Below, one piece after another: positions 36,901 through 49,080 of a stretch of DNA of 64,000 bases. Positions within the stretch are counted from its first letter, which is position 1. Every line of letters starts with the position of its first letter. The notes below the pieces were generated by a model, which saw nothing but the letters and a program-made list of their open reading frames with translations, did no database searches and was not told the origin of the DNA. Source of the stretch: Inonotus obliquus (lineage: Eukaryota; Basidiomycota; Agaricomycetes; Hymenochaetales; Hymenochaetaceae); the NCBI GenBank assembly GCA_032164295.1, contig JAJHTX010000001.1, forward strand, positions 3,534,001 through 3,598,000, written 5' to 3'. The position numbers and the translations under genes were made by a program.

Positions 36901-37589
36901 GCATCACTTGCTAAATTGCGATTGCATCGAACCTCATCGAACTCCGAACGCCTTCAAAACGACGCTCCTTGGAACACAAGAAGACGCGGCGGCTATGCTG
37001 GCGTCCAGCCAGCCCTTCGGCAGCTAGGCTTGACCTTAACCCGGTTGGCGATGTGCCAATGATGCCTATTTGAAATGGGACGAGCAACATACATACATTC
37101 ATACCTGATTTCTCGGGAAGAACTGATAATCTCCCCTCTTCCCAGATGACGTAATCTTGTACGGGTTGGGAAGACTTGATTCGCCCATTTTGCCTCGTGC
37201 AGGGTGTCAACTAGGTTTCACTTCGCGGGTAAAAGGGTGCTTTCGGTTCGGGAACGCACGCACGCTGTATTGGACATTCTCGCTTGTTGCTTTCTACATT
37301 CTCCTTCCGCGCTGGAACGTCCGAAATAAGGTCCTGCATGCATGAGACTCACGTTCACTTTCTGGACATGGACTTAAACAAAGACGAGGGTGCGTACCCC
37401 CTCGTTGTTAATTGAAGAATGGATTCGGGCCTTAGTTTTCACGCCCAAGGACTCAAGCCTAATTTCAGATTGATCTAATTGTCGCTCATCGCACACAGCG
37501 GTTAACCGTTTGGCCCTTGTTCAAATCCCCACTTTCCTGAAGATGGCTTGTTCTACTTTCTACTATAGAGTCACAAAGGAGCTACCCGT

Positions 37590-37612
37590 CCCCTTCCCCT
37601 TCCCCTTCCCCT
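37590..37612. repeat. Short CCCCTT tandem repeat
   Basis: Nearly four copies of CCCCTT ending in CCCCTA. Not the usual fungal telomere unit (TTAGGG/CCCTAA). Confidence 0.8.
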
Positions 37613-39600
37613 ACTAGCGCCTTTGTTATCGATTGGTCTAAGATGCGAAGTAGTAAGCAGTAAAAGGGGCTATGAGGTATAATTAATGTAATCATTCCTC
37701 CAGCGCCGCCCTTTCAACGTAACAGCAATTTATACTCATATCAGACATTGAACCTTTACGGCGCTTGGTTCCGCGTCGTTTGGTCGTTTGGTTCTGTATA
37801 CGTCCCTTCCGCTTTCCGACCTTTTTACGTGGCTCGATTCTTCCATTTTCCGTTATTTCTTTTCGGTTCGTATACGGCTTAAAGGTGAGCCTGACTTTTG
37901 CCTCGCTTTACCTTTTTATGCTTACCAAAACAAATTCTGGAGTGTGTCTATGCGCGAAATATCGAACGGAGTGACTCCTTATCAATAAGGACGGAGATCT
38001 ATACAATTTCGAATCTCCATGCTATCCATAGCCTCTATCGCCTGACTGCAGCCCTGTCTGACCCTCTGTCATTTCCCTTCCCAAGTCTCAAATCCCAAAT
38101 GATCCGACAGGAGCGAATTCCGAGTCATCCATTCCCGACTTGACTCCGCTGCGTCTATGATCTCATCTCCCCTCGGCGACAAGGACAAAAAAAACTCCTT
38201 CCTTCTGTCAAGTGAGCGGGCAGCCCAGACGTGAAAGCAATCTCATCATCAAAAGATTGTTCGAGGTACATCCCTTTAAGGGAGCCTGTAGGGTAATGCG
38301 GTAAAACATGTACAGAGGGAAATAGGATAGGATACCGACCGGCGGTGAAATGAATGATTCTCTGTGTGAAGAGCCTGGCTGACTACCTTGTACACTTTGA
38401 TCAGTGCCAATTCCCCACTGATAGTACTGACAAGTATCAGTATACAAATCATCTCACATCTCAGGAACGATATACTTATATACATACAAGAAGTCCTCTA
38501 TGCAGTGCCTCTTATTTACTAAAAGTTTGGCGGGGAACACTATGTTCAGTTTCATATCCCATCCAGCATTACGAATCATAAGTGAATTGCAACTGGCATA
38601 TGCTCTCACCGCATCTTCCCTTACTCGGTCATTCAGCTACTTGGCTATTCAGTTGGAGATGCCACGTCCGCGGAAAGGACTCTGTATGGAGGCAGGGAGT
38701 CCCAGGGAGAGAATCCTATTCCTTTTTGCACACAAGCCAAGTAAAATGACTTCTTGATTTGAATTCTACTCTTTATTCGTTTTCGTTACTGATTGGTCTA
38801 CTACTTGAATTCGTAATCTGCAATCCCCTTGGGGGAAAGAAAAAAAAGATAAAGTATACGTATTTAAAAAAAGGTGGACACGAGGATAGGGTCCGTGTCA
38901 TGCGCTCTCGTTGCAGGTAGGTAAAATTGGATTGGATTTCATCGGAGGAAAGGAGGAGAAAGGAAGATTGCTGGCCGGAAATGATTATGACTAAGAAATG
39001 ATCATAAAATGTAATGCAAAGCACAAAAACTGCGAGTGCGTAAAAACCGGAGATGAGAATTTGGGTGGGTGGGATGAATGCTTTGTGTGTCAGAACAATA
39101 CCAACATAATATGCATATCTGGCAAAAAAAATGCGAAAATGGCGGACCTATCTGCAATGCAAAAAACTCGAAAGTCAAGACTGAGACTGAAAGGTAATAA
39201 AGTAGAAGAAAGGCAGGGGAAAATGCGATGAACAGAGAAGCAAAGAAAACCGTGTCAACCTGATGATAATGGATGCGTCTCGTATGTAACTATATACTCT
39301 CGCTCTTGGACGATGAGAGTGTGAAGGGTTGTACGTCTGTATTCTGATCGGGATATGGTAAGATCGTAGAGGTGACGTGAAGAAACCAGGAACTAAAAGC
39401 AAGGGTAACAGCATTGAGCCATCACCCGTTGCCCATTATAACAAAGCATAGTGGGGAAACGGAGAGGAGGATGGCGCCAAAACTCGTAAAGCGCGTAGAT
39501 TGTTAAGGGAACAAGGGTAAGGTGTCTCGGCATTTGTACATGCGACAAAGATGAAAGTAACTTGCTACAAAGTATAAACAGGGGTGGAGAGGATCGCTCC

Positions 39601-42600
39601 TCATACCCGCCGAGTACGCATTGCATGGTCATGGCCAAAACCATATGGTCCTTCTGGGCTAGCAGTTGTGCTGTACGAATAATACGGCGCCTTCCCTGAA
39701 CTCGAATTCAATGAGGAATCATATGTCTCCTTGTAGCCATCAGCACGCGTATACGGGTAGAAGTTCACAACACCAGGTGGACCAGCATTTGCAAAAGCTG
39801 CACGCTCAGGATACGACGAACTTGCAGTAGTTGTAAGAGGCACAGCTGCAGCGTAATGCCCAGACTCTTGCTGTTGGGGGTAGTTGTATGTTGTTGACGA
39901 GTACGTGTTGTAATGATGGGGCGCAGCAGACTGGATGAGTGGAGGCTGGGAATGCTGCTGTTGTATCACTGCAGCATGAGAGCGAACATGCGGATGCGCA
40001 TGTCGTGGCAGAGGGGCATACACTCCGTCGACAGTCTCCCGAGCTGGTGCACTCCACGCATTTTCTACAGCTGGAGCAGGGTTGGGAACGCCGGAGTGTG
40101 CGTACGTATTGCTAGACTGCGGCTGTGAATTGGAGTATACCAAAGGTGCCGCGGGAGGATGCGCATATGTATCCAGTGATGCAAAGCTAGGCAAGGGAGC
40201 CGCGCGGATGTTCAGGGTCTGTGAGGCCGGAGCGAGACTTGATGCTGAGTTGGAAAGGGCATACGTGAGTGGAGGGAGGTGCTGGGTTTGCAACGACTCT
40301 GACGACTGATGTTGAGAAACAGTAACCGGATGCTGATAAGAGTGAGGTCTCGTATGTGAATAAGAAGTCGAAGGAGCTGAAGAGCAGTAGGTCGAAGTAG
40401 GAGCATGGACTGGGTACGCAGATTGACTATGAAAGTCAGCCTGGGCGATCCCATGTTCATATCCGTAAGTCGCATAATCGGATCCGTAGCTTCCTGTTGC
40501 ATGGTTATCAACGTACCGCAAGCGTACTTTGCGCTCTGCGCCAACCGGGAGGTAATCTATACTTTCTCTTGTCGCAGACGATTCATCAATCGCGGATAAA
40601 TTTGGAGAGCAGTATGAAGATGATGCTTGAGGTGCATACGATGATGAAAGAGGGGAGCTCGCGAGCGCATAGAAGTACAATTGTGGTGGCGGGGGTCGGC
40701 GAGCAGCATCGACGCCGCGATAAGCAGCGGCGAGAGTTTGGTCTACGGGCTCTCGCCGACTGCTTTCCTCGGTTGCCTCATCTTCTTCGCTCGACCTGAC
40801 CTGCTGATCCACGGGTGTTGCGAGGCTCATGCTTTCCAATCCGCGCAAACTATCCGCATACGCGTAAGTTGGATAAGCGCTCACAGTCCCAGCTCTATCC
40901 CATCCATTTCCGCTTCGACTTGAGACGGATGCCAGAGCGGCAGGAATGTCAAGGGCCAGTCCGGATGGTCGTTTTGCGCTACGTCCTGTTCCGGAAAAGG
41001 TGGCGCTAGTCGGCGAAAACGCATCCCCTGCAGTTCGCTTCGAGGACACTGGTCGGTTTGGTGAAGTTTGTACCGAATGACTTTGTGCCTGAAGCTGCAC
41101 GGAAGAGGTTGAGGGAACAGAGAACGTGAACGGATATGCTGGTGCATATGAATAGTTGCGGGGATGGTGAGGGGATGTGCTCCTTGCTCTTTGATGCCGC
41201 GATTGCTCGGTAGAGCCGGGAATTACTATGCGTGGCACGGCAACGCGCGTCCGTCTGCGTTCACGCCACCTAGAGTACTCGCGCTCCTTTGTGAGGACTA
41301 AACCTTTAAGAAGGTTGAGCCATTTGTCGTATGTCTGAGCATCCACAAACAACTGGAACCCGACACCGAGCAAGAATTCACGTTCCATCTTGTTAAGCTC
41401 TTCCAATGGAATCGCGGAGACCTCTGACCATGTCTTGTTAGTGTACGTGTTACTACAGGGGATGTATGCATTCAGTCACGTGCTCGCAAATCCTTGTGTA
41501 AAAATAGAACTCACTCATCTACGAACTTATTCGCAAGCATTAACGCGCACACCGCGACGCGAAACTCGCTACCCTGCTTTCCCAGCGTGAAGTCATTCCT
41601 CTCCTTCAGCCTAAAAATGTACTGCAGAGACAGCACTATGACACTCTGGCTTACTTGCGTCGTCGAAAGTAGTTTTGCCATGAACGCAACAAACTCGGGA
41701 CTCGCGCAGAACTGCAGTGCAGCGGTTAACGGGCTGCTCAACGATCTTGACACGAATGGAGGGGAATAAGGGTGAGATAACGTGTCTTTCGCACGCCGCC
41801 GTTCGGATCGCTCACGCTCTCGTCGCGCACGCGAAGCGGCCGCAGCCCGTGGACCGAGTGAGGATGAGAACCAGAGGTAACAGACCATCTCACAAGTCTT
41901 CTCCGCAATGAAATGTGCTGAGAGCTGGGTGGGATTGGTGATCCAGTCGGCAGCACCACTGTTGTCTACTAAATTGGTACCCCAGCTCGACTGCTGCACT
42001 TGTGCGCCATTCTGTTCGCAATTGTCATCCGCACCAGACTGCTCTTGTAAGCCAGCCTCCTCCTCGTACTGTTCCTGCTCTTGTCGGCTATCCCAATCCC
42101 ATTCTACGTCTCCAGACTCGTCGTCCACGTCAATTTGCTCGTCCGCTACATCGTAGGTTGCTTCGTATCGTTTGTATCCATCGACCGGAGAGGGCGACGG
42201 TGATACTGGTAAGGGAGATGAGCTCGCAGTCATCGGTGAGTGAAGACGCGAGGGTCCTGGCTTCGCGTCTCGCCAGGTTGTTATTGGAGGACAAGGGTGC
42301 ATTTCATCATCTGGAGGCGTCACTGAGCCGCATAACTAAGTAAGAAAATTATACGATAGTCAATAAGAAAAGACGGTACACACAAGGTGAGGTAGTAGGC
42401 CAGTGGCGGTCTATGTGGGCAATTGGCGGCAAAGTCAGGTACTCTTGGCGACCTGCATCGACACCGTTTCCGGAGGTTGGCCGGTGGTGGAGGCCATAAT
42501 CGACAACGAGCCGCTTTGAGGCTGCCAGACGTGGTGGACCGGATGAAGGCGGCGTCGGGAGGTTTGTCTGAGCGCGCCACGCATTCCAAGCAGCATTGCT

Positions 42601-42660
42601 TTCGTCGTAAACATTATCGTTGGACATGGCGAGCTGCAATGGGCTCTGCACAGAGAGCAT
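39601..42660 (-). CDS. Pcl/Pho80-type cyclin with long disordered C-terminus
   Basis: Cyclin expected to partner a Pho85/Cdk5-like kinase. The start at 42660 gives an N-terminal Ser/Pro-rich part; an intron near 42335-42385 joins it to an acidic stretch (DEQIDVDDESGDVEWDWDSR). The cyclin box runs from ALQFCASPEFVAFMAKLLST through VIVLSLQYIFRLKERNDF, then VAVCALMLANKFVDD. After an intron (about 41448-41515) it continues NTYTNKTWSEVSAIPLEELN and MEREFLLGVGFQLFVDAQTY. NTYTNKTW and LANKFVDD are hallmarks of the Pcl/Pho80 group. The remaining 550 residues form one exon, rich in Tyr, Ser, Gln, Pro and Ala, with no fold visible, ending in RTRRV. The start could instead be the Met 11 codons later. 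Confidence 0.87.
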
Positions 42661-45600
42661 CGCCAATACCAAGTGGAAGGTGAGGGAGTGGAGGAGAAAA
42701 AAGAAGGAAAATATGCTAAAATATTGAAGGGGCCATCGAGCTTTGAGACAAGTTAGTTATGAGCACACCGAAGAATTTACTGGGCGATTATGTCATGATT
42801 TACTAAAAATATTTTAACGACGAGAAAAAATGGAGGGTAAAATTAAATGCTCAGAAAATAATCGGCTAGGGTTAGCCGCAATGGTCATGTCACGCTTTCC
42901 CACGGCGAGATGATGAGTGCTCGGACCATAGCCTTTCCATAGCCTTTCCCAAAGTTTGTCCGAGAATGGCAATCGGTGAGATGCACGCATAAGCAGCGCC
43001 GCCCATATCGAGGTGGTAGCGATCGTCTCGCCTGTTCCTGTGTTCCTAAGGAGGCGTTTGATTAGCTAACTGCTTGTCCCGATTTGTTTTTTGTTTTTTT
43101 TATGGCTTCTCGGCCACTCGGACAGGCTCCGTGAAAATATAAAAAAATTTCGCGCATCTCCATGCAAAATCTGTGTTCCGACATTTGCAAGGAAAAACTA
43201 CTCTTTTTGGAAAGTCCTATCTCCATCCTTCCCTCCCTCATCATGATGCTCTGCCTTCCTTGGCCTTTCTCTTCTCCACTTCTACCGAGTCTCAGTCTCA
43301 ATATCGCTCTTCGTCCCTTCGCCTCTCGGTCTCTGTTATTTATTAAAAAGGAGTAGACTCCAAATCAAAAGAGTTCAGATGCTTTTGAACATGTGTGGGT
43401 GTGTGTACCTTCCCCATCCATCTTCATTCCATACTAGCCTTCTTCATCCCTGGAACCTGCGTGAAGTCAAGGAAAGGAAGCTGCCGGTCTATTCCAATCC
43501 AATCTGTTCCTCTCATACTGTTGTTGTTGGGCACTGTTGTTGCACGCACCAACAATAATATTGATCCATTCTGATAATTGTCACACAGCTACCGCCTATC
43601 CATAGCCGCAATCTGTTCAATCGTGAGGCAGCTGCGCATGACACACCACCGCATCGCACACCCGGTACCACTAAGTTCGGTAACGTCAAGCTTTTCGCCC
43701 CTCTCACCGGGCTCGCCCTCGCGTCATCTATTGTATCAATATCAAGGACGGGTGAACATCGCTTTCGCTTTGGTCTATTTGGCAACATCCCCTCTTATTT
43801 CGCATGCAGTCCAGATCTCAGACCCTGTACTTGTTCATTTCGTTTCTCCTGTCCTCCATTACCCTAGGTCCGAATCTCGGGCGGGCCAATATAGCATCCT
43901 TCCTGTGAAGTGACACCAATCCCTGTTGTCGTGTTGGGCCGCGTAAGACCATCCATTTCTGTGATTACATTCATCGCGTCCGAGACAACGAAAGAGACCG
44001 AGCCGAATTTTTGTGATCATGATTGTGATTTTCTTGTGACTCTTTTGCCACCGCCGCATCCCGAGACCTTGCTGAATTCAGCCTCAGCCAATTGCCAAAA
44101 GTGAAACTGTAATTTATGGAGACGCGACAAGTAACGGCGTTCAATTTACTCGTCACACATCACGCTCTGTAGATTGAGGACGATCCCTTTCCTTTCCTGG
44201 TTGGCTGTGCCTGACAACACCCGTACAACTCCGCGCAAAAAAAAAGAAAATGGAAATGTTCTGGATTGACTAATTTGGATATTAGACTAAATTGGATCTC
44301 GGCCGGGTCTACTCTTTGTAGCCGGCTGCCGGAAGCCACACTCTCATCTAAATTCTTTTCTTCCCGCGTGATGCACCTGCTCGCTTTCTTACCCTTGGGA
44401 CGATTACGCCCGTGGCTTACGGAGTAATGCAAAGTCGGCTGTTTCGGACTAATTTGCCTTACTGAATGATGGCCACGACGAAAACAGTTCACTGCATTTG
44501 CGGCGCTGGCTTCACACAACTTCTCTGTGTTCGAGGATCATCTCTTCTTTGCTTCATTTCGGAACTTGGACAGGCGGTCAACTTGACTCTGAGTTGTTAG
44601 GCACTCACCGCCGATAGCAAGAAGTCTACTCCGTCGGAGCGAGATCGATATCGTAATTGGCAAAATTAGGACGGCGGTTTGGGGTGGGCGCTCTACTCGA
44701 TTGCAAACTGGGGCACATGCGACAACACATTGCCTGGCGGTTACGTTGAGTACGGACACACAGGGAGGTGATTATTTGGAAGATGAGTCTAGACGTTTGG
44801 ATATGCAAAGTCATCGCCGTGGTCTTCACTCTCCTCGTTCTAATCCTTCGCCGAAACCGATGGCCAGCCTGATTAATATTCCTAGTAGTTCACGTGAGTA
44901 TTCTCGGTTTGTGCCCCTCCAGATTGCGGCAAGGGCCACTAAAGCGCAGTTAACTACTCTTCCATTTACCGACGCGAACGGGCTAGACTACCCGAGTAAG
45001 AGAGTTCTCGTATGTCTTGCTAAGTTATTTTTCCACCTGACAGTAATCTGTATACTTGCTTCACCACTTTGGCGAGCAACGGTGTAGCCAAACTGGTGGC
45101 CCCCAGCGGCCCGCTGGCTATAGGAGAAGGCGACCCTGCACTTTGAACTGGTGACTTTCATGGTTATGATTGAGATGAGACGGAGATTCCGCGGAGAACG
45201 TTTGAGGCTTACTAGAACGTGCTGGTGAACTACATATTGGCCTTGCTTGACGCTTCGAATGGTACACGGACATCTTGCAAGGCTGCGAGTTTAAGCTTAA
45301 TCAACGTACTGTCACCGTGGATTACCTGACCGGTCTCCAAACTACCCTTCATGGTCGAATTGTGCGCCTTCGAAGAATGAATGCATGCATTTCAGTGATG
45401 TTGTGTCCGCGTGTTCTATTCTGTTGGAGAGACTTTACGAGCAGCATCCTTTGCGTGGCTTGCATACCAGATCGATACGCAACGCCACTGTCACGTCTTG
45501 TCATCTCTAGGGGAATTATTGCCTGTATAATATTTTCAAATGATTGTTGAACGTTCAACAGGTTCCCGCTCCTGTCTTGCATGTTGCATATTATCTTATA

Positions 45601-48600
45601 TAATTGATCGACTTTTTGTTTTGTAAGGAGAAGTCCATTTTGTGTGTCCACGGCGATCCTAGTTGAGCCTAGAACGGCAAGACTGGTCCCAGGTTTCGGA
45701 TAAGACGGCAGCAATTCTAAAAAACATGGCCCAATAGAAAAATCAGATGAACACAACAAGGCACCTACGTCGGTATACATTATTCCTTCCTTAACGACAA
45801 CGCAAAGACAAAGACGGTGGTGAAATATACCTCAGATGTTTCTGATGGTAAGCTCCGGAGAACCTACGTCAAGCCCCTTCAAACGTCGGCATTCTGTACC
45901 CTTGCGGCCAAGGCACCCTTTACTCAAGCAAGTAACGAGGTGAATCTCGCATAATGTTGCTAGAATGCTAGGGATAGGTCGTGGCTTGTGCTTTTTTGCA
46001 CTTGTGCTAAATTCGGCTGTGATTATCAGAAGTTTCTGGCTTTCATACCACCTCAAGCTAAGCTGAGGAAATGTAATGTAATCGGATTAGGAACATTATT
46101 AGGTAGATCATCCAGAGATTATCTTTGAATCTACGTGCCCGTCGGACGTCTCCGGACGGTGGAACCATCGCCGAAAGGCACGACATCGTTTATCCGTACA
46201 AAACCTCCGTGTGTCGGAAAGAGCATAGGTAACTCAGTTCGTTTACGCTCCATTTACCCCTAAGGTTGGTTTCGGAGATGCGCTGAACTTGATTTTCTTT
46301 GTAGAATGAAATTGGCACGGAAACGCAACGATGTACATGCGATGATCAAGAACGATATGGGAGACTAGGCATCTTGGGGGTTTTGGAACTGCATATGAGC
46401 TGTGCAGGGGGAGCGAATGCCGAGTAGAATCGAAAGACAAACTTTACCAGATGATGCAGGTAATCCGCGACAGGTCAAGTCAGGTCATTCGAGTCAATTT
46501 AACGATAAAGTAAGCGAGATCCCAAGAGTGGCGGATAGGATTAGGATTCAAACAGGACAGGTATGCAGACGTCAAGCCACACACGGTCAAGCCACGCACT
46601 CAGGACGGGACAAGAGGAGAAAGCAAAGAGAAAAAAGTAGCAGCAGAGAGCCGGCAGGGGAACAGGGACTCTCGGAATTTGCCCTGATTGGCGGAATTTT
46701 TTGACCGGATCAAAGTGCACAGATCTTGTCGTCTAGGAGAACAAGATATCCAAATGTGGGATACAGCTGCCTTTTAAGGGACGTTGTTGTGTATTTCCTT
46801 TCTTGCTACTTTCCTTGTCACGTCACGATACATTTCGGGAAGCAAACCCTAATCACGTGAAGATCCCGTCATGAACTGAGAATTTCTTGCCTGTTTGCTC
46901 CTTACGATGAGCGATGAACAAATTGATAGAACACTTCCGCGGGCGACGCGCTCAGTCAGAAGTAAATGACTGCGGATCCATAGAGTGGGCCATCAACATG
47001 CAAAACAAAGATGCCCGTCGTAGCGGTTGCTGGCACCCCGTGGTTATTCCATTCCACGCCTATCTTGTTGAGCGGCATCAAAAAGGAGCAGCGGCTCAAA
47101 TTGCGACATCGCGGAATAGAGACACAAGAAAAGTGCCGATTCTATCCCTGCTACCCATCGCTGTATTTGTTGCGCGGGGGTAGGTCGCGAGAAATATGAC
47201 TCTATTTCATCAGTAGCCCGCGTAGCGCCGGAATGAAATTGGCATCGGTTGTATCCCAGACGGTGTATTACTTTATAGTGAAATGTGATGAAACGAAAAG
47301 GTCTATCCACGTGGGGAACAAACTCCAAGTGCCACGTTATTTATTTGCATATCACACTATTTGCCATTCCTATCGTCGTCCTTGATCGTGATCATCAACT
47401 AAGGTTGTTGAGGAAAGTTGAGGACGTGGCATCAAGCCTAGGACAATAACTTTAGTAGCCTTTCTTTAGCCCTGGTCTAATACAAACGGTCCTTATGTTT
47501 TCCACAAGAACCATCAGTATCGAGGTGGCTTATCCTAAGATTCGGTCCATGAATTTACCGATGAATGCACCGTTGCTAGACATTATTCTATCCATCTGTT
47601 CTTCCATTTCCTGTTGGAGTGATGAGTTCAACTAGAAGAGGAACCTCGGATGCTTCAACCAGAGTCCATATTAGGTCAAGAACTTGGCTCAACCTTTCTC
47701 CATAGCGTCTTGCCTGTCCAAGTCAGACGAGCAGAATAATAGAATTTGGTGAAAGAACGATTCCTATAGTAAGCGGAGCGGATAATGGTTGCGATCTCAT
47801 CGAACCCATCGAGCTCGTCGAAAAGAGGAACGTCTTTGATACAGGGTTGGTATTTCGAAGTTGTTCCCAGTAAGGCAGAGGGGATGAACTGTAAAACCAA
47901 CCCACGTCTCAATCCACGTCTTCTTACGATCTTGCCAATTACCGGAGGCGTCCAACAGTATCAGTGTCACAGCATACCCGATCATGCGTCAGTCAAGGGT
48001 TGGGTGGGCTGAAACTTTATTGTGAGTTGGGGAAGCACTGATCCAAAGACGCCCTTTGTAAGTATTGGTGGCGGAATTGATGAAATTTTTGCGATGCCTT
48101 GAAATATCCTTTATGATATTCCCTTCTTTGGCGGAATCTCGTAACAAGCTGTCTTCGGCGCGACTAGAGAGCTCTCCGAGTCATTTGATAGGAGAATCCT
48201 GTGAAATGATCCACGTTAGATGATTGCAGTGAAGAATAGGGACCTCTGATTCAGTGCTGCAAGCGTATTGAATACAGATAGAATTGAGGGTGATATTGAA
48301 CCGATTATGTTGTCTGTTGTTGTCAGAAGACGCAAATGTGATAGGCTTGGATACTACATGAGCCTTTCGCTCCGCTGCCAAATTAAGCGAAGTTTCACAC
48401 ACCTGTACATGAGTATCCAATGGTGCAGGCGCATGTGGCTAAGAACAGGCATACATGTTCCGGACCCAGTGAAAATTTCAGATAACGTGTCAACCTCAGA
48501 GGAGAAAAGGCGGAGAAGAAATTTGGATCTTGCACGTCCCTGTAGGTAGGGTCACATTTAGCGTCGAGCTCCAGAATCAGTCTTCTTGTGATATACATTG

Positions 48601-49080
48601 TTCGATGAGCGTGAAAGATACCAGCTATGATGAAGTGTTCTTAAGATGATGAAAAGGTAACCATCATAGCATGGATCATGACCAGAAATGCTTGAGATCT
48701 CTCGTGAAGGCGCATGAGATCGCGTGCATCACCTCTGCTCTATGTGGGGCTTGGGACGTCCCGGAGTCCTCTGGGAAGCGCTTGATGATCGTGATCATAC
48801 CCAATGGCACCGCATAGAACCGCCTCTCCTCTCGTGCCGGATGGCCCCAACGTTCCGGAATCGAACACCAAGCCAGGTGAATTGAAAAGTGTGGAAAGAG
48901 TGAGAGAGCTGAGAGAGGGCTGAGGATAGGATTGGATACGGATACGGATACAGACATGAGGATGAGTGTCACGTGCATCTGACCAATCATAGACGATTTC
49001 CATATTTGCAAGATCGGCGTCTTGGTTACGCTAACACGGTCCGTAACTGTGTGACTTGCCCTTGACTTCGACGCGTCGCG
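42661..49080. other. 6.4 kb gene-poor region
   Basis: Upstream of the cyclin gene and of ZIP4. Pyrimidine-rich tracts near 43.2-43.35 kb resemble a promoter. Open frames at 44701-45087 (+) and 45349-45780 (-) have no recognised family. GTCAAGCCAC is directly repeated near 46.57 kb. A - strand coding-like piece at 47676-47912 is listed separately. Confidence 0.4.
47676..47912 (-). other. Coding-like segment, unknown product
   Basis: Open for 78 codons with balanced composition: LLGTTSKYQPCIKDVPLFDE, LDGFDEIATIIRSAYYRNRS, TKFYYSARLTWTGKTLW. An overlapping upstream frame (47797-47985) reads IGYAVTLILLDASGNWQDRK. No splice join or family was established, so this is only a candidate exon. Confidence 0.25.

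Larger units (their letters stand above)
33481..39600. other. 6.1 kb gene-poor region
   Basis: Divergent/terminal space between CHS7 and the cyclin gene. No gene is supported. A coding-like island lies at about 35.68-36.90 kb (+). A CCCCTT repeat lies at about 37590-37612. AT-rich sequence at 38.8-39.4 kb is probably the cyclin 3' UTR and downstream DNA. Confidence 0.45.

Noticed and set aside
37520..37560. TTGTTCAAATCCCC resembling a tRNA T-arm
   Set aside because: No cloverleaf could be folded from the upstream bases.
37590..37612. CCCCTT repeat as an interstitial telomere
   Set aside because: The unit differs from the common fungal CCCTAA and the run is very short.
40405..41009. Several + strand frames over the cyclin gene
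   Set aside because: Antisense shadows of the long low-complexity cyclin exon.
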